From CAIXSC01 sp046349915 (GTDB taxonomy: Bacteria; Planctomycetota; Planctomycetia; Pirellulales; Pirellulaceae): 64,000 bases of DNA. Of the stretch, positions 46,718 through 54,550 are shown piece after piece. The stretch's first letter is position 1. Each line of letters opens with the position of its first letter. Both the position numbers and the translations under genes were made by a program. The stretch lies in the NCBI GenBank assembly GCA_046349915.1, contig JAXMBL010000005.1:819648-883647 (forward strand). Direction: 5' to 3'. Under the pieces are notes generated by a model. That model had not been told where the DNA came from. It saw only the letters and a program-made list of their open reading frames with translations, and searched no databases.

Positions 46718-47988
46718 AGATCCAGATGGTGGGCTGCAGCCACCACCGCTCCTCCGTCGAAGTTCGTGAACGCATCGCGTTCAGCCCCGACCAAGCGCGG
46801 ACCGCGCTCGTCCGATTGCGCGAGCGCTACCCCACATCCGAAGCCGTATTGCTGTCGACCTGCAACCGGGTCGAACTGTACATGGCGGCCGAGCAGCCCG
46901 ATGCTTGCCCCTCCCATGAAGAGATGGTCACGTTTTTCGCCGAATTCCATGGGATCAATTCGTCCGAGATCTTCGACGATTTGTTCGAGCGAACGGGCGA
47001 AGACGTCGTGCGACACTTGTTTACGGTTGCCGCCAGTCTCGACAGCATGGTGGTCGGCGAGGCGCAAATCGTCGCGCAAGTGAAGCAAGCCTATGAAATG
47101 GCTCGCACGGGCGACAGCGCCGGCCCGCTCCTCCACACGGCTTTCCAGGCCGCCATCCGAGTGGCCAAGCGAGTGGCCACGGAAACCGCCATCCAGCAAA
47201 AGCGACTCAGCATCCCCAGCGTCGCGGTCGCCGACTTCGCCAAACAGTTTTTCGAGCGGTTCGACGATAAACGCATCCTGGTGATCGGCGCCGGCGAGAT
47301 GGGCGAAGAGACTCTGCGATATCTGATCGACGAAGCCGCTCGCGACATCACGATCATCAATCGCAGTTTTGAACGAGCCGCTGAGTTGGCGGGCAAGACT
47401 TTGGGACGAGCTCAACCTTGGAGTCAGTTGAGCGATCTCTTGGTCGACGCCGACATTGTGGTTAGCACCACCGGCGCCACGGAGCCCATTGTGACGGCCG
47501 CGATGTTCGAACAAATCGCCGCCCGGCGAGCTCAACGAACTCTCTTTATCCTCGACCTCGCCATGCCGCGCGACTTCGACCCCGCGGTCGGCGATTTCCA
47601 CGGCGTCTATCTGTACACGATCGACGATCTACGGAAAGTCTGCGACGGGAATCGCAAGGCTCGTGAAAAGGAGTGGCCTCGCGCTCAGCACATCATCGAG
47701 GAAGAGACGCAACGATTCATGCGCGAACTGTACCATCGCGCAACCGGCCCCACGATCAAGCGTCTGAAGGAACGTGCTGATGAAATGAAGCGAGACGAGT
47801 TGTCGCGGCTGTTTCACAAGCTGGGCCCGGTCGACGACAAGGTCCGAGACGAAGTCAGCCGAGCGTTCGATCGGTTGATCAACAAGCTATTGCACCCACC
47901 GCTCGAATCGCTCCGGGACGAAGCCGCCGCCGGAACTCCCCACGGCTTGCTCGACGCTCTAAAGCGGCTATTCCGCCTGCAAGATTAG
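46714..47988 (+). CDS. hemA: Glutamyl-tRNA reductase
   Basis: First committed step of C5 heme synthesis: NADPH-dependent reduction of glutamyl-tRNA to glutamate-1-semialdehyde. The catalytic Cys50 lies in STCNRVELY, exactly as in E. coli, and VVGEAQIVAQVKQAYEMA and the NADPH-binding GAGEMGEETLRYL are present. 424 residues, full length, with the dimerisation helix at the C-terminus. It starts within the stop of the HemX-like gene. Nine bases after the stop begins palindrome A (47998). Confidence 0.95.
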   Translation: MKIQMVGCSHHRSSVEVRERIAFSPDQARTALVRLRERYPTSEAVLLSTCNRVELYMAAEQPDACPSHEEMVTFFAEFHGINSSEIFDDLFERTGEDVVRHLFTVAASLDSMVVGEAQIVAQVKQAYEMARTGDSAGPLLHTAFQAAIRVAKRVATETAIQQKRLSIPSVAVADFAKQFFERFDDKRILVIGAGEMGEETLRYLIDEAARDITIINRSFERAAELAGKTLGRAQPWSQLSDLLVDADIVVSTTGATEPIVTAAMFEQIAARRAQRTLFILDLAMPRDFDPAVGDFHGVYLYTIDDLRKVCDGNRKAREKEWPRAQHIIEEETQRFMRELYHRATGPTIKRLKERADEMKRDELSRLFHKLGPVDDKVRDEVSRAFDRLINKLLHPPLESLRDEAAAGTPHGLLDALKRLFRLQD

Positions 47989-47997
47989 CGCCTTGTA

Positions 47998-48146
47998 CGA
48001 CGGACTTCCAGTCCGTCGACCGACGAGTCCAGAGCAGCGATCGACACACAACGCGGATGGGCTGGCGTCCATGGGCGCTCGCAGGCAACGCGGCTAACCG
48101 CTCACGAAGTGAGCGGGCTACAGTACGACGGACTTCCAGTCCGTCG
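47998..48146. repeat. Composite repeat module, inverted orientation
   Basis: Palindrome A (47998-48018), then a spacer with GGGCGCTCGCAGGC, palindrome B (48098-48120) and palindrome A (48126-48146). It is the reverse complement, in order, of the modules at 27.0 and 45.5 kb. It separates converging hemA and the acidic-protein gene. Confidence 0.75.
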
Positions 48147-48260
48147 AAAGAGCTCGTACGGAACCCCCTGTGCCCTTCAAAGACAAAAAGAACGGACCTA
48201 AAATCCGTTCTCTGTCATGCAAGTAGCGAGTGTGAACCGCGAGCGGGCGGATGGGGACGA

Positions 48261-48689
48261 CTACCAATCCTCGTCTTCGCCTTCCTCTTCTTCTTCGGCG
48301 TCAGCGTCGCCGTCGGCCGACTCTTCGTCGTCCCATTCTTCCTCGTCGTCTTCCCAATCTTCCTCTTCCTCGTCATCTTCCTCTTCGGCAGTTTCTTCTT
48401 CGCCTTCCTCGTCCTCTTCGACTTCTTCCCACTCTTCGCCTTCGAAGTCGTCTTCGTCGTCGAGATCTTCCTCGTCGTCTTCCTCGTCCTCAAAATCGTC
48501 TTCTTCTTCGAAGTCGTCTTCGTCGTCGTCCTCGAAGTCATCCTCTTCGTCGTCTTCGTCCTCGAATTCCTCGTCCGCTTCCTCTTCGAAATCATCTTCG
48601 AGGCGCGGCGCGTAGAGGGTGCGCGCTTCCGCGAGGATATCTTCGATCTCTTCGAACACGGGTTGTTGCTTCAAAGTTCGTACGCTCAC
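48261..48689 (-). CDS. Extremely acidic small protein after scpB
   Basis: The first 35 residues are ordinary (VSVRTLKQQPVFEEIEDILAEARTLYAP). The remaining hundred or so are almost entirely Asp/Glu with Phe and Trp spaced at intervals (DDFEEE, EEWEEVEE). The start at GTG 48689 has GGAGGAGG 6-13 bases upstream, right after the scpB stop, which supports real expression; a TTG at 48716 would overlap scpB. Such acidic tails may mimic DNA or bind basic proteins. Antisense frames here read as poly-Ser and are not genes. Role unknown. Confidence 0.55.
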   Translation of the reverse strand: MSVRTLKQQPVFEEIEDILAEARTLYAPRLEDDFEEEADEEFEDEDDEEDDFEDDDEDDFEEEDDFEDEEDDEEDLDDEDDFEGEEWEEVEEDEEGEEETAEEEDDEEEEDWEDDEEEWDDEESADGDADAEEEEEGEDEDW

Positions 48690-48705
48690 GGCTCTGTCCT
48701 CCTCC

Positions 48706-49494
48706 TCACTCGGCAATCGGTTCCGTATCGCTTTCTTCTTCGCTGTTTTCAGGATGGTAAAGTGAATTGGGAGTTACCGCGAGGGTGGGTGCCGTCGACT
48801 TTGATGCGCCACGCAGCCGATCCGCTCGGGGAAGTTCATCCAAGTTAACCAAGCCGAACACTTGCAGGAAGCGGCGAGTGGTGCCGTACAGGAACGGTCT
48901 CCCCAATTCTTCGCTTCGACCGCAAATGCGGACGAGGTCTCGTTCCATCAATTGTCGCAGGATTTCCCCACAATTGACTCCACGAATGGCCTCAATATCG
49001 GCTCGTAGGACCGGCTGACGATAGGCGATTACGGCCAAGGTTTCGAGTGCTGGCGCGGAGAGACGAATCTCGGCCGGGACATGACCGAGTTTCCTCAACC
49101 ACGAAGCGAACGCGGGTCGGGTCAGCAACTGGTAGCCGCTGGCGACCTCCTCGACGCGAAACGCGCGACCGCTGCGGTCGTACATCTCGTTCAACTTGCG
49201 AATCAGTGTACGAGCTTCTGTTCCATCCGCCAAGTTGGCGTACTGACTCAGTTTCCGACTATTTAGCGGTTCTCGGGCCAGCAGGAGGACTGCCTCGAGT
49301 TTTTGAAGTTTATCGTCGCGAGTACGGGCGGGGTCGCGGACCACCGTCGACGATTTTTTGGTCGTGGGCGAGTCGAGAGGAAACCCTGGTTGGGAAGAGA
49401 CGAAGTTGACGCGTCGGAGGGGCGAAGCGGGTATCGCATGCGGTCCAGAGACGCTGTGCAGCGCTCCACCCAACGTTGTGGCAATGTTTCGCAT
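48706..49494 (-). CDS. scpB: Segregation and condensation protein B
   Basis: ScpB is the winged-helix kleisin partner that, with ScpA and SMC, loads and condenses chromosomes. The core from LQKLEAVLLLAREPL through RPAFASWLRKLG, LSAPALETLAVIAYRQPV and RGVNCGEILRQLMERDLV to GRPFLYGTTRRFLQVFGL is the diagnostic region. An N-terminal tail of about 60 residues is unusual. The ribosome site AAGGAG overlaps the stop of the upstream gene, 7 bp away, so the three minus-strand genes form an operon. Confidence 0.92.
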   Translation of the reverse strand: MRNIATTLGGALHSVSGPHAIPASPLRRVNFVSSQPGFPLDSPTTKKSSTVVRDPARTRDDKLQKLEAVLLLAREPLNSRKLSQYANLADGTEARTLIRKLNEMYDRSGRAFRVEEVASGYQLLTRPAFASWLRKLGHVPAEIRLSAPALETLAVIAYRQPVLRADIEAIRGVNCGEILRQLMERDLVRICGRSEELGRPFLYGTTRRFLQVFGLVNLDELPRADRLRGASKSTAPTLAVTPNSLYHPENSEEESDTEPIAE

Positions 49495-49501
49495 GGCTTT
49501 C

Positions 49502-50086
49502 CTACTCCTTGGACGCCCCGCGTCCTTTCCCCGCGGCTGCTCGTCGCAAGGCGGCTTGTTGAGCAGCCACCCAGCTCTCCGCCTCCTTCACCACCGCTTG
49601 GATGGCGACCAAGGGGTCCGCATCTTCACTTTCGAACGGCCGAGCGTAGGACGAATTGCCTGGCAGGGGAAATTCGCACCGAAACCGATACCTCGCCCCG
49701 CCCAGTCCAGTGTCCTCCAAGCAGAAATAGGACGCCCCTAAGTCCTGAAGCCGCTTCTGGTAATCTGCAAACTCATCGCCATCCACAGGAATGTCGACAG
49801 GCGGCAACCGCTCCACAACACTCGGACTCGCAGGCAAACCCTCCCGCGTCAAATTGACCGCCAAGACGGTTGGGTCGCCTTCGGCCAGCGATCCCCCCGA
49901 CCCTAAGGGCAGGTCCCGCTCAACCGATTTTTCGCGGATTTTTCCTAACACTACGGCCAGCTCTTCGCCGCCAAAGACCCAGCGATCGAGCCGACGGTTG
50001 ACCGCGGGTAAAGCCAACACAGGCATGACGGCCACGAATGTGAGAAGGCCGGTGAGTCGCAGGTTGTTGATTCGCTGAACATCCAC
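49502..50086 (-). CDS. Membrane-anchored hypothetical protein, first gene of the scpB operon
   Basis: About 194 residues with an N-terminal hydrophobic anchor (LTGLLTFVAVMPVLALPAV) and an exported or periplasmic domain with no motif I can name; an alpha-helical Ala-rich end (AAQQAALRRAAAGKG) follows. GTG 50086 has AGG about 10 bases upstream; GTG 50110 adds 8 residues. It is divergent from the cysteine desulfurase gene (109-bp gap). Close spacing to scpB suggests shared expression, not necessarily shared function. Confidence 0.55.
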   Translation of the reverse strand: MDVQRINNLRLTGLLTFVAVMPVLALPAVNRRLDRWVFGGEELAVVLGKIREKSVERDLPLGSGGSLAEGDPTVLAVNLTREGLPASPSVVERLPPVDIPVDGDEFADYQKRLQDLGASYFCLEDTGLGGARYRFRCEFPLPGNSSYARPFESEDADPLVAIQAVVKEAESWVAAQQAALRRAAAGKGRGASKE

Positions 50087-50195
50087 GAGCGAGAACCTCG
50101 CCTGCCCCACCCTTGATCGAACTCGAACGAGCGGCGAATCTTATCTCGTTCCGTCTTACGAGAAAAGTCAGATTCGACTGCAATCCGGCGACACC

Positions 50196-51410
50196 ATGGC
50201 CGAAATCTATTTGGATTCGTGTTCCACCACTCCGCTCGACCCCCGGGTGGGTCAAGCGATGTTGGAGGCGGCCGCCCGCCACCCCGGCAATCCGGCTAGC
50301 CCTCATCGTTTCGGCCAGGCCGCTCGCCGCCAACTCGAACTCGCCCGCGAAACCATCGCTCAAGCCCTAGGAGCTGACGTCGCCGAAGTCGGGGGAGATC
50401 GGCTGGTTTTCACCAGTGGCGGCACCGAATCGAACAATCTGGCGCTTCGCGGCTTACTTGGTCCTTCCGCGTCTGGACCTACCCGCATCGTCGTGTCGTC
50501 GGTCGAGCACCCCAGCGTCATGGCGACTGCCCAGGAAATGGCTCGACTGGGTTACGACGTACAACGAGCGCCGGTCGATGGCGATGGCGTGATTCGCTTG
50601 GACCAACTGGAGTCGCTGTTAACCCCGGCGACTCGCCTGGTCAGCATTCAGTGGGGCAATCATGAGACAGGGGTGATTCAGCCGATCCACGAGATCGCCC
50701 AGCTTTGCCGCGACCGACAGATTCTTTTCCATTGCGACGCCGTGCAGGCCGTTGGGAAAGTACGAATACACTTTCGCGAGTCGGGGGTCGATGCCCTGAC
50801 GTTTACCGCGCACAAGATCCACGGACCGGTAGGCATTGGCGCTTTACTCCTTCGGCCGGGTGTTGTACCTGCTCCGCTGCATTGGGGTGGGAGTCAACAG
50901 TTAGGCGTTCGACCTGGCACGGAATCCTTGATGTTGGCCGTGGGATTCGCCACGGCCTTGCAACTGGCCGTCGAGAGGTTGCGAGACACGGGTGAGACGG
51001 GAGTCAGCTCGCGACGCGATCAATTGGAGGAACTGCTGCTACAAGGCATTCCCGACTTGTGGATTTCCGGTCGGCAGACGAAGCGGTTGCCCCATGTGAC
51101 GAATGCGGCGTTTCCCGAGTTGGATCGTCAACAATTTCTGCTCGCGCTCGACAACGCGGGAGTCGCCTGTTCGAGCGGACCGGCGTGCCAAAGCGGGGCG
51201 AGCGAACTGTCTCCCGTGTTGCAAGCCATGGGTTTACCGCACGATGTTTTACGCAGCTCGCTAAGACTGAGCGTCAGTACAGCGACGACGCCGGAGGACG
51301 TGTCAGAAGCTGCTCGCCGCATCGTCCTGTTATGGAATGACTTACGACAAAAAAAACAGGCCGGAAATTACTCCTCGTCGCCTCGTCTTATTCGCCGAAA
51401 ACCGCTATAA
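50196..51410 (+). CDS. Cysteine desulfurase (NifS/IscS family)
   Basis: PLP enzyme that takes sulfur from cysteine as a persulfide for Fe-S clusters or other sulfur compounds. The PLP lysine is Lys207 in TAHKIHGPVG; the catalytic Cys is probably Cys331 in ACQSGASELSPVL, with a second Cys325 just before it. FTSGGTESNNLAL and HCDAVQAVGK support the family. 404 residues. No IscU, IscR or SufE gene is adjacent. A TATAAT overlapping its stop codon (51406-51411) may begin transcription of the DnaA-like gene. Confidence 0.92.
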   Translation: MAEIYLDSCSTTPLDPRVGQAMLEAAARHPGNPASPHRFGQAARRQLELARETIAQALGADVAEVGGDRLVFTSGGTESNNLALRGLLGPSASGPTRIVVSSVEHPSVMATAQEMARLGYDVQRAPVDGDGVIRLDQLESLLTPATRLVSIQWGNHETGVIQPIHEIAQLCRDRQILFHCDAVQAVGKVRIHFRESGVDALTFTAHKIHGPVGIGALLLRPGVVPAPLHWGGSQQLGVRPGTESLMLAVGFATALQLAVERLRDTGETGVSSRRDQLEELLLQGIPDLWISGRQTKRLPHVTNAAFPELDRQQFLLALDNAGVACSSGPACQSGASELSPVLQAMGLPHDVLRSSLRLSVSTATTPEDVSEAARRIVLLWNDLRQKKQAGNYSSSPRLIRRKPL

Positions 51411-51411
51411 T
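51406..51411 (+). promoter_or_regulatory. Possible -10 element of the dnaA-like gene
   Basis: A perfect TATAAT overlaps the stop codon of the cysteine desulfurase gene, about 47 bp upstream of the GTG start. No strong -35 is seen 17 bp upstream. Confidence 0.35.
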
Positions 51412-51457
51412 CCCGTCCTTCGAAAGAGTTCTTGCCGGGTGAGCGGACGGAGTCGAA

Positions 51458-52555
51458 GTGATCAGCAGCCTTTTCGTCATTCCCTGGAAGGGAACCGAGC
51501 CCACGGGGTGGCCGCGTAAAGACCAGCGGCCCGCGCTACTGCTGCGCGATTACATTGGCGATTCCAGCAATGCGTTGGTGCGAGTGGCGTTTGAGCAATT
51601 CGATCAAACTCCTCCCACTTACAATCCCATCGTCCTGTATGGCCCCCCCGGCACCGGCAAGACTCACCTCTCGTGGATGTTGGCCGCGACGTTTGGAGCG
51701 AATTCGAAAACCAACTCGGCTCACTGGACCACCGGCGCCGACTTTGTCCGGCAAGTTTCACACGCGATCGAAGCCGACTCGATCGTCGATTTCCGTCGCA
51801 AGATGCTGGCAGCCCCCGCCCTGCTGGTCGATGGCCTGGATCGCATCGCCGGCCGCGAGTCCGCTCAACTCGAACTACTCGTGTTGCTCGACGAATGTGT
51901 GCGGCAGGGAGTGCCGTTTCTCGCCACCAGCCCCACCATGCCGCTCGAGGTCGAGAACCTGAGCGCGCCGTTGGCGAGCCGCCTGCAAGAAGGACTGGTC
52001 ATTCCCCTCGCAGCGCCAGGCCCTTCCGCTCGCCAACACCTGCTCGGCGAACTCGCCACTCGCCAACGAGTCACGCTGACCACGGAGATTACTCGCCGAC
52101 TGGCCGACTTGTTGCAGAAGTCACAAGAGGCGAGTCCGACGGTAATGGAGTTAAACGAGTTTATCGGCGAAGTGCGTCGGTTGGGCGCCGACGCGACCAG
52201 CAGTCAGTTGATTGACTGCGTCCAAGAGTTCGCCAAGCGCTGGGCGACACGGCCTGGAGTCTCGTTGCGGTCGGTCAGCACGGCGGTCGCGAATTACTTT
52301 GGCATCAAGCCCGTCGAGTTGAAGGGGCCGAGTCGCAAGCAGATGGTCGTACGAGCTCGTGGAGTTGCGATCTACCTGGGACGTAGGTTAGCGGGTGAGA
52401 GTCTGGATCGATTGGGCGAACATTTCGGCGGACGCGACCACTCGACCGCACTCCACGCGGTGCGCAAGACCGAGGAACTGATCGCCGAAGACCCCACATT
52501 GCGAAAAGCCGTGGACGATCTGACTCAACAACTGCATGGGGAAGCATCCTCATGA
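51458..52555 (+). CDS. dnaA: DnaA-like replication initiator, divergent
   Basis: The AAA+ core is present (Walker A GPPGTGKT near residue 65), as is the DnaA C-terminal DNA-binding helix-turn-helix with the signature FGGRDHSTALHAVRK. The protein has 365 residues and lacks the usual N-terminal domain I. Walker B reads LLVDGLDRIAG instead of LLIDDIQF, and sensor I (ATSP) is also altered, so ATP handling may differ. It starts at GTG 51458 with GGAG upstream. Directly downstream come the likely origin and dnaN, the classic order, which supports DnaA function despite divergence. A dedicated second initiator gene is the alternative. Confidence 0.8.
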   Translation: MISSLFVIPWKGTEPTGWPRKDQRPALLLRDYIGDSSNALVRVAFEQFDQTPPTYNPIVLYGPPGTGKTHLSWMLAATFGANSKTNSAHWTTGADFVRQVSHAIEADSIVDFRRKMLAAPALLVDGLDRIAGRESAQLELLVLLDECVRQGVPFLATSPTMPLEVENLSAPLASRLQEGLVIPLAAPGPSARQHLLGELATRQRVTLTTEITRRLADLLQKSQEASPTVMELNEFIGEVRRLGADATSSQLIDCVQEFAKRWATRPGVSLRSVSTAVANYFGIKPVELKGPSRKQMVVRARGVAIYLGRRLAGESLDRLGEHFGGRDHSTALHAVRKTEELIAEDPTLRKAVDDLTQQLHGEASS

Positions 52556-52575
52556 CAGCGTTACTCCTGAGTGTG

Positions 52576-52650
52576 TCGCTCCAAACAGTGTCGCTCCAAA
52601 CAGTGTCGCTCCAAACAGTGTCGCTCCAAACAGTGTCGCTCCAAACAGTG
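52576..52650. repeat. Five 15-bp iterons (TCGCTCCAAACAGTG)
   Basis: Five exact head-to-tail copies begin at 52576, 52591, 52606, 52621 and 52636, 20 bp after the dnaA stop. Iteron-like direct repeats at an origin usually bind an initiator or regulator protein. The sequence is not a canonical DnaA box. Confidence 0.85.
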
Positions 52651-52807
52651 GCCCTCCAGCCCAGCCGAAGCTTTGTGGAAAACTCGTCGAAACCGTGTCG
52701 CGTCGTGTCACGCAAATGCGACATCCGAACACTCGACTCGCGAAATGTGACAAGCGAGAGGCGAGTCCCACAGAAATCGCACAGCCATAAGACAAGCGTA
52801 AAACAGG

Positions 52808-52816
52808 TTATCCACA
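52808..52816 (+). promoter_or_regulatory. DnaA box TTATCCACA
   Basis: A perfect match to the consensus TTATNCACA, 139 bp before dnaN. A variant TTTTCCACA lies at 52674-52682 on the minus strand. Confidence 0.75.
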
Positions 52817-52954
52817 GTTGAATTTGTCGTGAGCGGGCAACGTAAATGACGCGTTGAAAGATAGTTGCGTTCGAGATCCCAGCCGTTGATCCAGGGAAAC
52901 TGAACGCTCCTATTACTGCTGAAGAAGATTTAAGTAGATGAGACGGAAGAAACC

Positions 52955-54070
52955 ATGAAGATCACGTTCGATCGCAATCAGATGCTTTCCGCTTTCAGCA
53001 TTGCCGCCTCGGTGACGCCCACGCGAACACCGAAGGTGATTTTGCAGAACGTGAAGGTTGAGACGACGGGGGAAGGTATATGCCTGATGGCCACCGACTC
53101 CGAGCTGGGCGTACGAGTGCAATTGCCCGAGGTGGTCGTCGAGGCGCCTGGGAGCTGCTTGTTGCCCGTGCAACGCTTCATGAGCATCCTCCGCGAGTCG
53201 GTTGACTCGCAGATGCGATTGTCGTCCGACGAGAAGGCGACGGTGGTGAAGGGCGATCGCAGTCAATTCCGACTCTCGTCGGCCAACGCCGACGAGTTTC
53301 CGTCGTTGGCGTCGGTGCGTGAAGAGCGATGTCACCAAGTGTCGGGGAGACTCTTCCACGAGCTCGTCCAACGAACCTCGTTCGCGACCGACACCGAGAG
53401 CAGTCGATACGCATTGGCGGGCGTGTTGTTGGAGTTTGGCGAAAACTCCATTGTTGCCGTGGGGACGGATGGTCGGCGTTTGGCAAAGATGGAGGGACCT
53501 GCCGTATCGCATGGCAAGCACCACTTGATCGAGACCATCACCATCGTTCCGACTCGAGCCATTCAATTGATGTCGCGAGCGTTTTCCAATCCGGAGGCCG
53601 AGATTCGCATTACGGCTCGCGGGAACGACATTCTGGTGCAGGATGCTCGCGTGACGATCTTTGCTCGATTGGTGGAAGGTCGCTTCCCGCGGTGGCGTGA
53701 TGTTTTCCCCGATCGCCAAGGTGCTCATCGGATCGACCTCACCGTGGGGCCGGTGCTCAACGGCCTCAAGCAAGCCGCGGTCGTTGTTAGCGACGAGAGT
53801 CGAGCGGTGCAGTTTCAGTTCCAGGAGGGGACGTTGATTCTGAGCGCCGAGACGGCCGAGGTGGGGGAATCGCGCGTCGAGTTGCCTGTGTCATACTCGG
53901 GCGAGCCGTTGAGTATTTCGCTCGACCCTCGCTATGTCGGCGACTTCCTGAAGGTATTGGACGCCGAACGGACCTTCAGCTTGGAGTTGGAGAGTGGCGA
54001 GTCGGCGGCTCTTTTTTCGACGGAAGATGGCTACGGGTATGTGGTGATGCCCATGGCGCGAGACCGTTAA
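52955..54070 (+). CDS. dnaN: DNA polymerase III beta subunit (sliding clamp)
   Basis: A ring clamp that tethers the polymerase to DNA. It has three repeats of the beta-clamp fold and typical elements MKITFDRNQMLSAF, VRRA-like SSRYALAGVLLEF, VGTDGRRLAKM, RFPRWRDVFP and the C-terminal YVVMPMARDR. 371 residues, full length. It lies downstream of the origin region and 10 bp before the DUF721 gene, consistent with one operon. No recF follows. Confidence 0.94.
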   Translation: MKITFDRNQMLSAFSIAASVTPTRTPKVILQNVKVETTGEGICLMATDSELGVRVQLPEVVVEAPGSCLLPVQRFMSILRESVDSQMRLSSDEKATVVKGDRSQFRLSSANADEFPSLASVREERCHQVSGRLFHELVQRTSFATDTESSRYALAGVLLEFGENSIVAVGTDGRRLAKMEGPAVSHGKHHLIETITIVPTRAIQLMSRAFSNPEAEIRITARGNDILVQDARVTIFARLVEGRFPRWRDVFPDRQGAHRIDLTVGPVLNGLKQAAVVVSDESRAVQFQFQEGTLILSAETAEVGESRVELPVSYSGEPLSISLDPRYVGDFLKVLDAERTFSLELESGESAALFSTEDGYGYVVMPMARDR

Positions 54071-54080
54071 GGATGGCGGT

Positions 54081-54464
54081 ATGGCTCGACGACGTCGCGG
54101 AAAACTGCCGGACGAAGAAGACTTGCAGTACTTGCAAGAGTTGCATCGGCAACGGAGGCACAAGATCGCCGACCCGCCGCGAGTGAATAACATCATTGCG
54201 AGCCTGATGGCTTTACGCGGATACGGTCAGATCGAATCGTTGTCGGCGTTGGATGAAGCGTGGCGAGCGGCGGTGGGCGAGGGGTTGGCGGGCCAGACGC
54301 GGCTCGGGAAACTCTCCCGCGGCGTGCTTCCCGTGTATGTGGCGAATTCCGCATTGATCCAAGAATTGACGTTTCGAAAACAGGAACTGGTGGCGGAGCT
54401 GGTGCGGCGTTTGCCCGATCACAAGCTGCGCGAACTGCGATTTCGGATGGATGCAGCGGGTTGA
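54081..54464 (+). CDS. DUF721 (DciA-like) protein
   Basis: 127 residues; the core from IIASLMALRGYGQIESLSALDEAWRAAVG to LAGQTRLGKLSRGVLPVYVANSALIQEL is a DUF721 domain. Family member DciA is the ancestral loader of the DnaB helicase, which makes sense beside dnaA, dnaN and gyrB. The basic N-terminus (MARRRRGKLPDEED) fits DNA contact. It starts 10 bp after dnaN. Confidence 0.85.
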   Translation: MARRRRGKLPDEEDLQYLQELHRQRRHKIADPPRVNNIIASLMALRGYGQIESLSALDEAWRAAVGEGLAGQTRLGKLSRGVLPVYVANSALIQELTFRKQELVAELVRRLPDHKLRELRFRMDAAG

Positions 54465-54550
54465 ACGAGTGGACAGGAGCGGGTCATGGGATGAGCCGCT
54501 GCCGCGATTTGTTCGACCACTGCTAACGATAAGAAGGATGGGACAAGTGC

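Larger units (their letters stand above)
52556..52954. other. oriC: Probable replication origin (oriC) region between dnaA and dnaN
   Basis: It holds five tandem 15-bp repeats TCGCTCCAAACAGTG (52576-52650), a perfect DnaA box TTATCCACA (52808-52816) and a variant box TTTTCCACA on the minus strand (52674-52682). Small frames through the repeats encode only repeated peptides. The AT content is higher near 52860-52950, a possible unwinding site. Position between dnaA and dnaN fits bacterial origins; function is inferred. Confidence 0.65.

Noticed and set aside
48217..48615. Poly-Ser gene opposite the acidic protein
   Set aside because: It is the antisense of GAA/GAC-rich codons. The minus-strand reading has a ribosome site and operon context.
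52552..52821. Small repeat-encoded gene (VSLQT repeats) over the origin
   Set aside because: It exists only because five 15-bp iterons are a multiple of three; the antisense frame repeats too. No protein-like composition or ribosome site.
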